Positions 30,738 to 37,940 of a stretch of DNA of 64,000 nt are shown piece by piece. The number at the start of each line of letters is the position of its first letter. Position 1 is the stretch's first letter. The notes under the pieces are model-generated. The model searched no databases and was not told the DNA's origin. It worked only from the letters and a program-made list of their open reading frames with translations. Position numbers and translations under genes: made by a program. The stretch is taken from contig NZ_JBBPCL010000002.1 in NCBI RefSeq assembly GCF_038039215.1, positions 1-64,000 of the forward strand, written 5' to 3'. This DNA comes from Pseudonocardia sp. T1-2H. GTDB lineage: Bacteria > Actinomycetota > Actinomycetes > Mycobacteriales > Pseudonocardiaceae.

Positions 30738-30857
30738 GTGTGCGAGCGACTCCTCGCCTGGTGCCTCACGCCGTGGCGGCACTGCAACGCCGCCGCGGCG
30801 CGCTGGACCGGTCTCCTGCTGCACGGGCCCTGGTGGGTGGAGGACCGCGATGACTGA
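30738..30857 (+). CDS. Tiny Trp/Cys-rich protein (39 residues)
   Basis: GTG 30738 encodes MCERLLAWCLTPWRHCNAAA then ARWTGLLLHGPWWVEDRDD. It overlaps the DUF3310 start by eight bases. Possibly membrane-associated. No family recognised. Confidence 0.4.
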   Translation: MCERLLAWCLTPWRHCNAAAARWTGLLLHGPWWVEDRDD

Positions 30858-31071
30858 GCCGGCCCCGGACATGGTCAACCACCCGGCCCACTACAACGCC
30901 TCCCCCAGCGGCGTGGAGGTCATCGACGTCGTCGAACACCTCAACTTCTGCAGGGGCAGCGCGGTCAAGTACATCCTCCGCGCCGCGCACAAGGGCGCCG
31001 AGGTCGAGGACCTGAAGAAGGCCCGCTGGTGCCTGGACCGCGAGATCCAGCGCCTCGAAGGCGGGACCTGA
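30850..31071 (+). CDS. DUF3310 (SaV-like) protein
   Basis: A 73-residue protein from ATG 30850. VNHPAHYNASPSGVEVIDVV, then GSAVKYILRAAHKG and DLKKARWCLDREIQ, is the full DUF3310 pattern, common in phages and sometimes labelled as a nucleotide kinase without firm biochemical support. Cytoplasmic and helical. Lies just upstream of the ParB/PAPS-reductase operon. Confidence 0.85.
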   Translation: MTEPAPDMVNHPAHYNASPSGVEVIDVVEHLNFCRGSAVKYILRAAHKGAEVEDLKKARWCLDREIQRLEGGT

Positions 31072-31128
31072 CCGATGTCGTTGCTGCGCAACGGCTCGGG
31101 CCTGTACATCGGAGTTAAGGAGGCGCCC

Positions 31129-31752
31129 GTGGCGAGCACCACGGAAGACCTCGACACCTACGTCGAGACCCGGTCGATCCCGATCGGGGAGCTGCACCAG
31201 TTCCCGGGGAACGCCCGCCGCGGGAACGTCGCCGAGCTCCGGAAGAGCCTGAAGCGGCACGGCCAGTACCGGGCGATCATCGTGCAGGACCGCGGGCCCG
31301 ACGGGTTCCGCGTGCTGGCCGGCAACCACACCTTCCAGGCGCTCGAGGCGGAGGGGCGGACGGAGGTGCGGTGCGAGGTGCACCGCATGGACGACGACCT
31401 GGCCCGCCGCGTCAACGTCGCGGATAACCGGCAGGGCGAGCTCGGGCACAACGACCAGGACGCGCTCGTCGAGCTGCTGTCCTACTTCGAGGGTGACTAC
31501 GAGGGCGTCGGATACAGCGACGCGGACGTCCAGCGGATGCTGGAGCCCCCGATGCCGCCCCCGGAGGACGACAACCCGGGCGGCTCCCGCGGTCTCGGTG
31601 AGGCCGTCGTCGCCTACAACATCGTGTTCGACAACGAGGTGCAGCAGTCCCGCTGGTACGAGTTCATGCGGTGGCTGCGCCGGGAGTACCCGGACATGGA
31701 GACCATCGGCGAGCGCCTCCACGCCTACCTCGGCGCGCTGGACCTGGGATGA
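31129..31752 (+). CDS. ParB-like N-terminal-domain protein
   Basis: A 207-residue protein from GTG 31129, chosen for the strong TTAAGGAGG upstream (an ATG at 31075 is in frame). ParB/sulfiredoxin fold: SIPIGELHQFPGNARRGNV, then LAGNHTFQALEAEG (about 63-76, GNHT in place of GERR) and VNVADNRQGEL. Related phage proteins are annotated as ParB-like nucleases. Its stop overlaps the next ATG, coupling it to the PAPS-reductase-family gene. Possible roles are DNA binding, nucleotide-dependent clamp or nuclease. Confidence 0.8.
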   Translation: MASTTEDLDTYVETRSIPIGELHQFPGNARRGNVAELRKSLKRHGQYRAIIVQDRGPDGFRVLAGNHTFQALEAEGRTEVRCEVHRMDDDLARRVNVADNRQGELGHNDQDALVELLSYFEGDYEGVGYSDADVQRMLEPPMPPPEDDNPGGSRGLGEAVVAYNIVFDNEVQQSRWYEFMRWLRREYPDMETIGERLHAYLGALDLG

Positions 31753-32864
31753 CGCGGGTCAAGAGGTTCATCGACACCGACGTCCTCACCGAGGCGAAGA
31801 ACCGGATCCGGCACATCTACGACCTGTTCGATCAGGTCGTCGTCGCCTTCTCCGGCGGGAAGGACTCCCTCGCGGTCCTGCACCTGGTGAAGGAGGTGCA
31901 GGAGGAGCTGGGGATCACGAAGCCCGTGAACGTGATCTTCCGGGACGAGGAGCTGATCCCCGACGCCGTCCTGGACTTCGTCGACGAGTACCGGCAGCTC
32001 GACTGGATCCGCATGCGGTGGTTCGCGGTGCCGCTGGCGTCGAACAAGTTCATCCTCGGGAAGAGCTACCACTACCTGCAGTGGGACCCCGCGCGCGAGT
32101 GGATCCGGCCGAAGCCCGACCACGCGATCACCCTGAAGGATCTCGGGCTGCCTGAGCACACGGTGCTGTCGCAGTACGAGATGGACGAGGTCACCGCGTC
32201 CGTCTTCAAGGGACGCGTCGCGATCCTCAACGGCATCCGGGCCGCCGAGTCGATCGTCCGGTGGCAGGCGTCCACTGTGAAGCTGAACGAGAACTACATC
32301 AACTCGACGAAGACGAAGAAGGCCAGCCTCGTCAAGCCGATCTTCGACTGGCAGGAAAACGACATCTTCCGGTACTTCTACGACCGGGGGATCCGCTACT
32401 GCCCGCACTACGACGCGCAGGTCTGGGCAGGTCAGGCCCTGCGGGTGTCGACGCCGGTGCACGCGGAGAACGCGAAGCAGATCGGGAAGCTCCGCGAGAC
32501 GTCCCCGCAGTTCTACGACCAGGTCATGGCCCTGTTCCCCGAGATGCTGGTGCAGGAACGCTACTGGGGCGAGCTGGACATCAAGGGTCAGCGCGCCCAG
32601 TACGCCCAGGACCTCGACGGCGTGCAGCGGTGGATCGAGGAGAACATCGACGACCCGCACCAGCTGGAGCTGGCGCTGTCCCGTCTCGCCGGCGTCCGGA
32701 CCGCGACGAAGGTCGACCCCGAGGGCTACCCCGTCGAGTTCGTGCTGCAGCAGTTCATCACCGGCGCCTACAAGCGGCGGATCACCGCGTTCCCGAAGTC
32801 GAAGCGCACGAAGAGCATGCAGGAGGCGATGGACCGTGCCAGAGACGCTGCAGCCGACGCCTGA
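31749..32864 (+). CDS. PAPS-reductase-family PP-loop protein (IbrA/DUF3440-like)
   Basis: A 371-residue protein from ATG 31749. VVAFSGGKDSLAVLHLVKEV has the PP-loop SGGKDS at 35-40; NVIFRDEELIPDAVLDFVDE and the later SLVKPIFDWQENDIF fit the PAPS reductase/DndC superfamily. The length and the ParB-like partner downstream fit the IbrA-IbrB pair. The PP-loop predicts ATP-dependent adenylation. Whether it transfers sulfur to DNA, tRNA or another target is unknown. Second of four coupled genes. Confidence 0.82.
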   Translation: MTRVKRFIDTDVLTEAKNRIRHIYDLFDQVVVAFSGGKDSLAVLHLVKEVQEELGITKPVNVIFRDEELIPDAVLDFVDEYRQLDWIRMRWFAVPLASNKFILGKSYHYLQWDPAREWIRPKPDHAITLKDLGLPEHTVLSQYEMDEVTASVFKGRVAILNGIRAAESIVRWQASTVKLNENYINSTKTKKASLVKPIFDWQENDIFRYFYDRGIRYCPHYDAQVWAGQALRVSTPVHAENAKQIGKLRETSPQFYDQVMALFPEMLVQERYWGELDIKGQRAQYAQDLDGVQRWIEENIDDPHQLELALSRLAGVRTATKVDPEGYPVEFVLQQFITGAYKRRITAFPKSKRTKSMQEAMDRARDAAADA

Positions 32865-33387
32865 GGGCGCGGACCCGATCGACCACGTCCAGTGGGTGCC
32901 CGCGGGCGTCCTGACCAGCAACTCGTGGAATCCAAACCGCGTGCACAAGATGGAGCTGCGGCTCCTCGAGCATTCGATCCTGGGCACGGGCTGGCTGCAG
33001 CCGATCCTGGCCAACCCGGAGGGCCTCGTCATCGACGGCTTCCACCGGTGGCGCCTCGCGCAGGACTCCAAGGCGATCCGGGAGCGCTGGGACGGGCACG
33101 TCCCGGTCGCCGTGCTCAACCTCGACCGACCGGCCGCGATGCTGATGACGATCCGCATCAACCGCGCGAAGGGCACGCACGTCGCCGTGCACATGTCGGC
33201 GATCGTGCGGGAGCTGGTCGAGGTCCACGGCCTGGACCCGCAGGAGATCGCGCAGGAGATCGGCGCGACCCTCGACGAGGTCCAGCTCCTCGCGCAGGAC
33301 GGCGTGTTCGCCGCGAAGGGCATCAAGGATTGGGCGTACTCGCCCGCCTGGTACCCGGCGGAGGACGGGAAGAGGCCGGCGCGGTGA
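32836..33387 (+). CDS. IbrB-like ParB-domain protein
   Basis: A 183-residue protein from GTG 32836, overlapping the PAPS-family gene by 29 bases. VQWVPAGVLTSNSWNPNRV, then LEHSILGTGWLQPILANPEG and LVIDGFHRWRLAQ, is the IbrB-type ParB domain, with GFHRW at the ParB-box position. A C-terminal HTH-like part (LDPQEIAQEIGATLDEVQLL) suggests DNA contact. IbrB partners IbrA in known systems; the pairing here supports a shared pathway. Confidence 0.8.
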   Translation: MPETLQPTPEGADPIDHVQWVPAGVLTSNSWNPNRVHKMELRLLEHSILGTGWLQPILANPEGLVIDGFHRWRLAQDSKAIRERWDGHVPVAVLNLDRPAAMLMTIRINRAKGTHVAVHMSAIVRELVEVHGLDPQEIAQEIGATLDEVQLLAQDGVFAAKGIKDWAYSPAWYPAEDGKRPAR

Positions 33388-33989
33388 GCGTGCCGAAGAC
33401 GGGCCGGTTCGACGCCGAGGACCTGGTGACGGCGTGGCGGGAACGCGGCGAGTTCCCGAAGATCCACACGGCGATGACGGCGTGGGTCCGGGAGAACGTC
33501 GACCCGCGGGAGGGCCCGGTCCTCGACCTGTGCTCGTCCACCGGCCTCCTGGGTAGGCGGCTCGCGGCCGCCGGCTACACGGTGCGCGCGGTGGAGCTGC
33601 CCGGGCCGGCGCTGCAGCTGGGTCGCAGCAACGGCGTCTACGAGTACGTGCCGGTGATGTCGCTGAGGATCGAGCGCGACACCCTGGAGGACCTCGGGGA
33701 CTGGCTGAGGGCCACCGTGATGCCGGGCCACGACCCGATCCGCACGGTGGTGGCTCGGCGGGCGTTCCCGGAGCTGTGGGACAGCCTGGGGGGCGCTGAG
33801 GGGTTCTCGGCGCTCGGGCGTCTCCTCGCTGAGTGCGGGGTGCGGAACGTGCTCCTCGAAGGGCGTGCGCACTCGTCGCGGACGACGCACCCGCTGGGTG
33901 AGGCGATCGCGGAGGCGAACGCGCTGGCGGAGTCCTGGCGGGTGCTGTGCTGGCGGGGCCCTCTCTACCACCTCGTGCCGCGGGCCTGA
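33384..33989 (+). CDS. SAM-methyltransferase-like protein
   Basis: A 201-residue protein from GTG 33384 (GTGA overlap). VLDLCSSTGLLGRRLAAAGY then TVRAVELPG resembles motif I and the acidic loop of a Rossmann methyltransferase, but with an unusual SSTG core and no NPPY/DPPY motif. The C-terminal part has FPELWDSLGGAEGFSALGRL. Last gene of the coupled operon, ending at the convergent hairpin. The substrate is unknown; DNA or a modified nucleotide is a natural guess. Confidence 0.6.
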   Translation: MSVPKTGRFDAEDLVTAWRERGEFPKIHTAMTAWVRENVDPREGPVLDLCSSTGLLGRRLAAAGYTVRAVELPGPALQLGRSNGVYEYVPVMSLRIERDTLEDLGDWLRATVMPGHDPIRTVVARRAFPELWDSLGGAEGFSALGRLLAECGVRNVLLEGRAHSSRTTHPLGEAIAEANALAESWRVLCWRGPLYHLVPRA

Positions 33990-33994
33990 CGCGC

Positions 33995-34029
33995 TGACGG
34001 CCCCCCCAGCGGTGCTGAGGGGGCCGTCA
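33995..34029. terminator. Bidirectional hairpin terminator
   Basis: TGACGGCCCCC and GGGGGCCGTCA pair between convergent genes. Related hairpins recur after each of the next two minus-strand genes. Confidence 0.75.
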
Positions 34030-34040
34030 GGTCGCGCGGG

Positions 34041-34439
34041 TCAGGCGGTGAACACCAGCTCCTGTCCCAGCCCCTCGTGAAGGTAGAGCGCGAGGCAGCC
34101 CTGGATCTTCTCGACGCTCCACTCGTGGCTCGGGTCGAACTCCGCGAGCACATCGACCTGCTCAGCGGTCGGGCGGACGAAGTGGAAGATCGCAGTGTCG
34201 AGCTGGCATCCCGTGTCGATGTCGATGGCACGGAACACGTGCGGCAGGAACGCCAGGAACGCGTCGAACTGCTCGCGCGGCAGCTCAGCGGGCACGGTCA
34301 GCGGTCCAGCCTTGCGTGCGCGGCAAGGCTCGTTGGCGATGTGCTTCGCGAGCGAGCTGTGGGAGTTCGTGCGGAAGCGGCATCCCTTGTGGAGGATCTC
34401 TCCGTTGGGGTGGCCGGTGCGTGCGGGCATGGGGATCAT
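34041..34439 (-). CDS. Hypothetical protein in a minus-strand early-type cassette
   Basis: A 132-residue minus-strand protein starting MIPMPARTGHPNGEILHKGC. The N-terminus has scattered Cys/His (HKGCRF, KHIANEPCRA) that could bind zinc; the C-terminal half is acidic (EQVDVLAEFDPSHEW). Preceded by AAAGGAGCACCCG and the promoter at 34487-34541. No family recognised. Confidence 0.6.
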   Translation of the reverse strand: MIPMPARTGHPNGEILHKGCRFRTNSHSSLAKHIANEPCRARKAGPLTVPAELPREQFDAFLAFLPHVFRAIDIDTGCQLDTAIFHFVRPTAEQVDVLAEFDPSHEWSVEKIQGCLALYLHEGLGQELVFTA

Positions 34440-34486
34440 CGGGTGCTCCTTTGTGGAGGTGGTGGGAGCGGGGGTGGTCGCTCCCG

Positions 34487-34541
34487 GGTACCTCTAAAAC
34501 ATACCCCGTGCACCACGGGGAGTCAATACTTTTTCAGTATT
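34487..34541 (-). promoter_or_regulatory. Early-type cassette promoter, minus strand, full dyad
   Basis: Minus-strand -35 TTGACT (34521-34526), 17 bp, -10 TATGTT (34498-34503), GGTACC at 34487-34492. The complete AATACT/AGTATT dyad is at 34525-34541. Confidence 0.85.
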
Positions 34542-34620
34542 AGTTTCGGCGATCTCGGGGCCTCTGACGGGTCAGCCCGACCGCGGGGTCTCCCCCCACG
34601 TGCAGCGGGCCTGACGCGCC

Positions 34621-34653
34621 GGCGACCCCCTCAGCGGCGCTGAGGGGGTCGCC
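34621..34653 (-). terminator. Perfect 15-bp hairpin terminator
   Basis: GGCGACCCCCTCAGC pairs with GCTGAGGGGGTCGCC across GGC, directly beyond the stop of the minus-strand gene at 34666. Confidence 0.8.
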
Positions 34654-34665
34654 GGGTCGCGCGGG

Positions 34666-34887
34666 TTAGAGGCCGCGGGCGGCGCGGAACGCGGCGGCCG
34701 CGCCGTCGTCCATCTTCACGAGCGCGTCAGCGCCCGTGCCCACGATGGTGGCGATGGGGCGCTTGTGGGGGGCCAGGATGGTGCCCACGGCGATGGCGCC
34801 ACGGATCTCGGCCTCGGCGACCTCGACGGAGCAGCGAAGGCGTGCGGCGAGCTCGGCGAGGGTGAAGGTGGTGGAGGGGGTGGTCAT
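34666..34887 (-). CDS. Hypothetical small protein, possible HTH
   Basis: A 73-residue minus-strand protein starting MTTPSTTFTLAELAARLRCS. The N-terminal half (LAELAARLRCSVEVAEAEIR) has the spacing of a helix-turn-helix, then a short beta part (TILAPHKRPIATIVGTGADA). Behind GAAGGAGCACCCG and the promoter at 34912. A small regulator is possible. Confidence 0.6.
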   Translation of the reverse strand: MTTPSTTFTLAELAARLRCSVEVAEAEIRGAIAVGTILAPHKRPIATIVGTGADALVKMDDGAAAAFRAARGL

Positions 34888-34911
34888 CGGGTGCTCCTTC
34901 GTTGGTGGGGT

Positions 34912-34960
34912 GGTACCTCTAAAACGTACCCCCTGCACCACGGGAAGTCAATACTGAAAA
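34912..34960 (-). promoter_or_regulatory. Early-type cassette promoter, minus strand
   Basis: -35 TTGACT (34946-34951), 17 bp, -10 TACGTT (34923-34928), GGTACC at 34912-34917; the A-rich element is at 34950-34960. Confidence 0.85.
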
Positions 34961-35012
34961 TCGAAGGTCCAGCGGGGGATGCCTGGGTCTCCTGACGCAG
35001 CCTGACGCGCTG

Positions 35013-35044
35013 ACGGCCACCTCAGCGGGTGCTGGGGTGGCCGT
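35013..35044 (-). terminator. Hairpin terminator
   Basis: ACGGCCACC pairs with GGTGGCCGT beyond the stop of the gene at 35058. Same flanking design as the two hairpins before it. Confidence 0.65.
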
Positions 35045-35057
35045 TGGGTCGTGCGGG

Positions 35058-35291
35058 TCAGCGGGTGACGATCGTTGCGTTGAGCTTCTCGCACCTCGGG
35101 TCCACGAAGTAGATGTAGATGAGGCCAGGACGGGCCTGCAGTTCCGCGCGGACCTGGTCGGCCAGCTCGGCGGGGCCGTACAGCTTGTTGCTCCCCTTCC
35201 CCCTGCACGGGTCCAATCCAGGGACGGCAGCGCGGATCTCGGCGGCGATGGCGCGCCCCTCCTTCTTGGAGGGGAGGGCGATGGGGCTCAT
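35058..35291 (-). CDS. Hypothetical small protein
   Basis: A 77-residue minus-strand protein starting MSPIALPSKKEGRAIAAEIR, ending in a beta strand and helix (PGLIYIYFVDPRCEKLNATI). Behind an AAGGAGCCCCCC leader and the promoter at 35317. No family recognised. Confidence 0.6.
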   Translation of the reverse strand: MSPIALPSKKEGRAIAAEIRAAVPGLDPCRGKGSNKLYGPAELADQVRAELQARPGLIYIYFVDPRCEKLNATIVTR

Positions 35292-35316
35292 GGGGGGCTC
35301 CTTGCTTCGTTCGGTT

Positions 35317-35365
35317 GGTACCTCTAAAACGTACCCCCTGCACCACGGGAAGTCAATACTGAAAA
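35317..35365 (-). promoter_or_regulatory. Early-type cassette promoter, minus strand
   Basis: -35 TTGACT (35351-35356), 17 bp, -10 TACGTT (35328-35333), GGTACC at 35317-35322. Its A-rich element (35355-35365) is shared with the divergent plus-strand promoter. Confidence 0.85.
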
Positions 35366-35424
35366 TTGCCGGGCGTGTCGCTCCCCGACCAGCCCCTTCA
35401 CGAGTGGTACGGTTTACCGGTACT
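35355..35424 (+). promoter_or_regulatory. Divergent early-type promoter ahead of HNH/terminase
   Basis: AATACTGAAAA at 35355-35365; weak -35 CCGACC (35385-35390), 17 bp, -10 TACGGT (35408-35413), TTTACCGGTACT to 35424. It would start the late operon, so late genes may be tied to the same control. Confidence 0.6.
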
Positions 35425-35446
35425 GCTACGTAAGGAGGCTACGAAC

Positions 35447-35875
35447 GTGGGCCTGTCCTGGTACAACGGCCACTCCCCCGCCCAGCGGGAAGCGGTCCAG
35501 CGATACCTCAACCAGCAATGGGCCTCAGGAGATCCGGCCTGGCCGCGACCTTCCCTCTGCGCCGCCTGCGCCCAGACCCAGGGCGCCATCCACGGCCACC
35601 TGGAGAACTACGACCGCCCCGAGACCTACGTCCCGCTCTGCATCACCTGCCACCTCGTCCTGCACTGCCGCTTCCGGCACCGCGCCATCTGGGCCGAATA
35701 CCAGCGCCGCATCGCCGAAGGCTGGCAGCCGCCCCCGCTCAACCAGCGGGAAGCGTTCGGCCGGATCCGCGCCGGCATCCTCGCCGGGCTCTGGCCCGAC
35801 GGCCTCTGGCGCCCCGAGACGACCAACCGCACCTACCTCGACACCCTGTCCATGACCCGCGTCCCCGCGGGCTGA
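35447..35875 (+). CDS. HNH endonuclease
   Basis: A 142-residue protein from GTG 35447 (TAAGGAGGCTACGAAC leader). CAACAQTQGAIHGHLENYDR then PETYVPLCITCHLVLHCRFR gives the paired CxxC zinc sites and the beta-beta-alpha HNH layout. Many phages carry an HNH gene next to the terminase, where it can assist packaging-site cleavage; the position here fits that. It starts the structural operon. Confidence 0.8.
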   Translation: MGLSWYNGHSPAQREAVQRYLNQQWASGDPAWPRPSLCAACAQTQGAIHGHLENYDRPETYVPLCITCHLVLHCRFRHRAIWAEYQRRIAEGWQPPPLNQREAFGRIRAGILAGLWPDGLWRPETTNRTYLDTLSMTRVPAG

Positions 35876-35915
35876 CCCCGCGGCCCTCCCGGGCAGCACG
35901 ACCCCGGGAGGGCCG

Positions 35916-36332
35916 ATGACAGGTGCCAGCAAGGCACAGCGCGCGAAGACCGCCGAGCGCCGCACCCGAGCGATCACCCTGAAGATCGCCGGGATGGACT
36001 GGCAGGCCATCGCCGACCAGCTCGGCTACGCCTCCCGAGGCGCCGCCTGCACGGACGTCACCCGCGCGATGGAGAAGAACATCGCCGCCGAGGGCGCCGC
36101 CGTCGAGGTGTTCCGCAGCATCCAGCTCGCCCGCCTCGAGCGCGTCATCGCCGCCATGTGGCCCCAGGCCATCCGCGGCGACACCACCTCCGCCGAGGTC
36201 GTCCGGAAGACCGTCGTGGACATCTGCAAGATCATGGGGCTGTCCGCGCCGCAGCGCCACGAGCTGCTCACCCTCGACGCCCTCGACGCCCAGATCCGCC
36301 AGCTCACCGACGAGCTGGCCTCCGACGACTGA
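35916..36332 (+). CDS. Terminase small subunit
   Basis: A 138-residue protein from ATG 35916. KIAGMDWQAIADQLGYASRG is an HTH-like DNA-recognition segment, followed by a long helix (FRSIQLARLERVIAAMWPQA) and an acidic C-terminus. It sits between the HNH gene and the large subunit. It would bind the packaging site and recruit the large subunit. Confidence 0.85.
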   Translation: MTGASKAQRAKTAERRTRAITLKIAGMDWQAIADQLGYASRGAACTDVTRAMEKNIAAEGAAVEVFRSIQLARLERVIAAMWPQAIRGDTTSAEVVRKTVVDICKIMGLSAPQRHELLTLDALDAQIRQLTDELASDD

Positions 36333-36350
36333 GCCGGGGGTGGTGGCGCC

Positions 36351-37940
36351 GTGGCCGTCTCCACTCTCGACGCGATCAAGCTGCAGCGGCTCCGCCAGCT
36401 CAAAGCGCTGCAGCTCGAACAGCAGCGCCGCGCCCAGGTCAAGCTGTCCCAGCTCGACGTGTTCGCCGAGCTCGAGTACGTGCCGACCGAGCGGCAGAAG
36501 CTGTTCCACGAGGCCACCGAGTTCGACGTCCTCTACGGCGGCGCAGCCGGTGGCGGCAAGACGGTCGCGCTGGTCATGGAGGGCATCCGGGCCTGCGTCC
36601 GGTACCCCGGGATCCGCGTCGGCGCGTTCCGGCGCACCTACTCGGAGCTGGAAGAGTCCATGCTCGCCGAGCTGTCGAACTTCGGGTTCGCGAAGGCCCT
36701 CGGCGCGCACTGGCACGGCTCGAAGTACAACCTGACGTTCGCCAACGGCTCCCGGATCATGTTCCGGTACGCCGAGACCCTGGTCGACGCGTCCCGCCGG
36801 CAAGGCGGCCAGTACCAGCTCCTCCTGTTTGATGAGAGGACGCTCACGCCCCCCGACGTGTGCAACTTCCTGGAGTCCCGGCTGCGGTCCGGCCGGGCGG
36901 AGATCCCCGTCCTCGGGATCCGGTCCGGCACCAACCCCGGCGGCATCGGGCACGGCGACGTGAAGCGCCGCTACGTCGACGCCACCGACGGCGGCGAGAA
37001 AGTCATCGTCGACAAGCGGAAGCGGACCGTCAGGTTCATCCCGTCGAAGCTGTCCGACAACCCGCACATCAACGCCGAGTACGCCAACGACCTCGACGCC
37101 CTCCCTGAGGCCATGCGCGCGGCGTTCCGCGACGGCTCCTGGACCGCGTTCTCCGGTCAGGTCTTCGAGGAGTGGAACGTGGACCGGCACATCGTCCCCA
37201 GATTCGCTGTCCCGCCATCGTGGCGCCGCTACAACGGCATCGACTACGGCTGGTCCGCGCCGTGGGCCGTCCTGTGGGGCGCGGTCGACGAGGACGGCCG
37301 AGTCTGGGTGTACCGCGAGATCGCCAAGACGAAGGTCACCGAACGCGACCAGGCCCGCATGATCCTCGCCGCCGAGGCGGAGGACGAGATCGTCGGCGCC
37401 CGCGCCGCCGACCCCGCGATGTGGCAGCGCTCCGGTGAGGCCCTCTCCGTCGCCGACCAGTACGCCGCCGAGGGCGTCGTCCTCGAACCGGCCGGGAACG
37501 ACCGGCTCACCGGCAAGCAGCGCGTCCACTCCTACCTGGCCGCCGGCGGCGCCTGCCGCTACCACCGCAGCCTCGGCTGGGAGTCCTGCCCGATGCTGCA
37601 CGTCCTGCAGGGCACCGCCCCCGAGCTCGTCCGGACCCTGCCGAACCTGCCGTACGACCCCCGCCACCCGGAGGACGTCGACACCGGCGCTGAGGACCAT
37701 GAATACGACGCCCTCCGCTACATGCTGATGGCGATCGGCGGCCGCGCCGAGTTCTACCTCGAGCCCGAGCGCGACCCGTCGCTGCCGCCACCCCTGATCG
37801 GCATGCCCGAGCACCTCGGCCAGCCGCTCCCCGGCGGCCGCATCGTCGCGCTCCCCGACGCCGACGGCAACACCCCACTCGTCATGCCGACCGCGGGCCT
37901 CCGCGGAAAGGTGGTCATCGTCGATGAGCAGGCTTACTAA
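36351..37940 (+). CDS. terL: Terminase large subunit
   Basis: A 529-residue ATPase/nuclease from GTG 36351. Walker A GGAAGGGKT is at 63-71 and Walker B LLLFDE at about 157-162. The nuclease half has YNGIDYGWSAPWAVLWGAVD (first acidic residue) and a C-terminal HEYDALRYMLMA. It drives DNA into the procapsid and cuts the concatemer. The 3' end overlaps the portal start by 17 bases. Confidence 0.95.
   Translation: MAVSTLDAIKLQRLRQLKALQLEQQRRAQVKLSQLDVFAELEYVPTERQKLFHEATEFDVLYGGAAGGGKTVALVMEGIRACVRYPGIRVGAFRRTYSELEESMLAELSNFGFAKALGAHWHGSKYNLTFANGSRIMFRYAETLVDASRRQGGQYQLLLFDERTLTPPDVCNFLESRLRSGRAEIPVLGIRSGTNPGGIGHGDVKRRYVDATDGGEKVIVDKRKRTVRFIPSKLSDNPHINAEYANDLDALPEAMRAAFRDGSWTAFSGQVFEEWNVDRHIVPRFAVPPSWRRYNGIDYGWSAPWAVLWGAVDEDGRVWVYREIAKTKVTERDQARMILAAEAEDEIVGARAADPAMWQRSGEALSVADQYAAEGVVLEPAGNDRLTGKQRVHSYLAAGGACRYHRSLGWESCPMLHVLQGTAPELVRTLPNLPYDPRHPEDVDTGAEDHEYDALRYMLMAIGGRAEFYLEPERDPSLPPPLIGMPEHLGQPLPGGRIVALPDADGNTPLVMPTAGLRGKVVIVDEQAY

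Noticed and set aside
31725..33971. A 748-residue minus-strand open frame
   Set aside because: Antisense shadow of the PAPS-reductase and IbrB-like genes.
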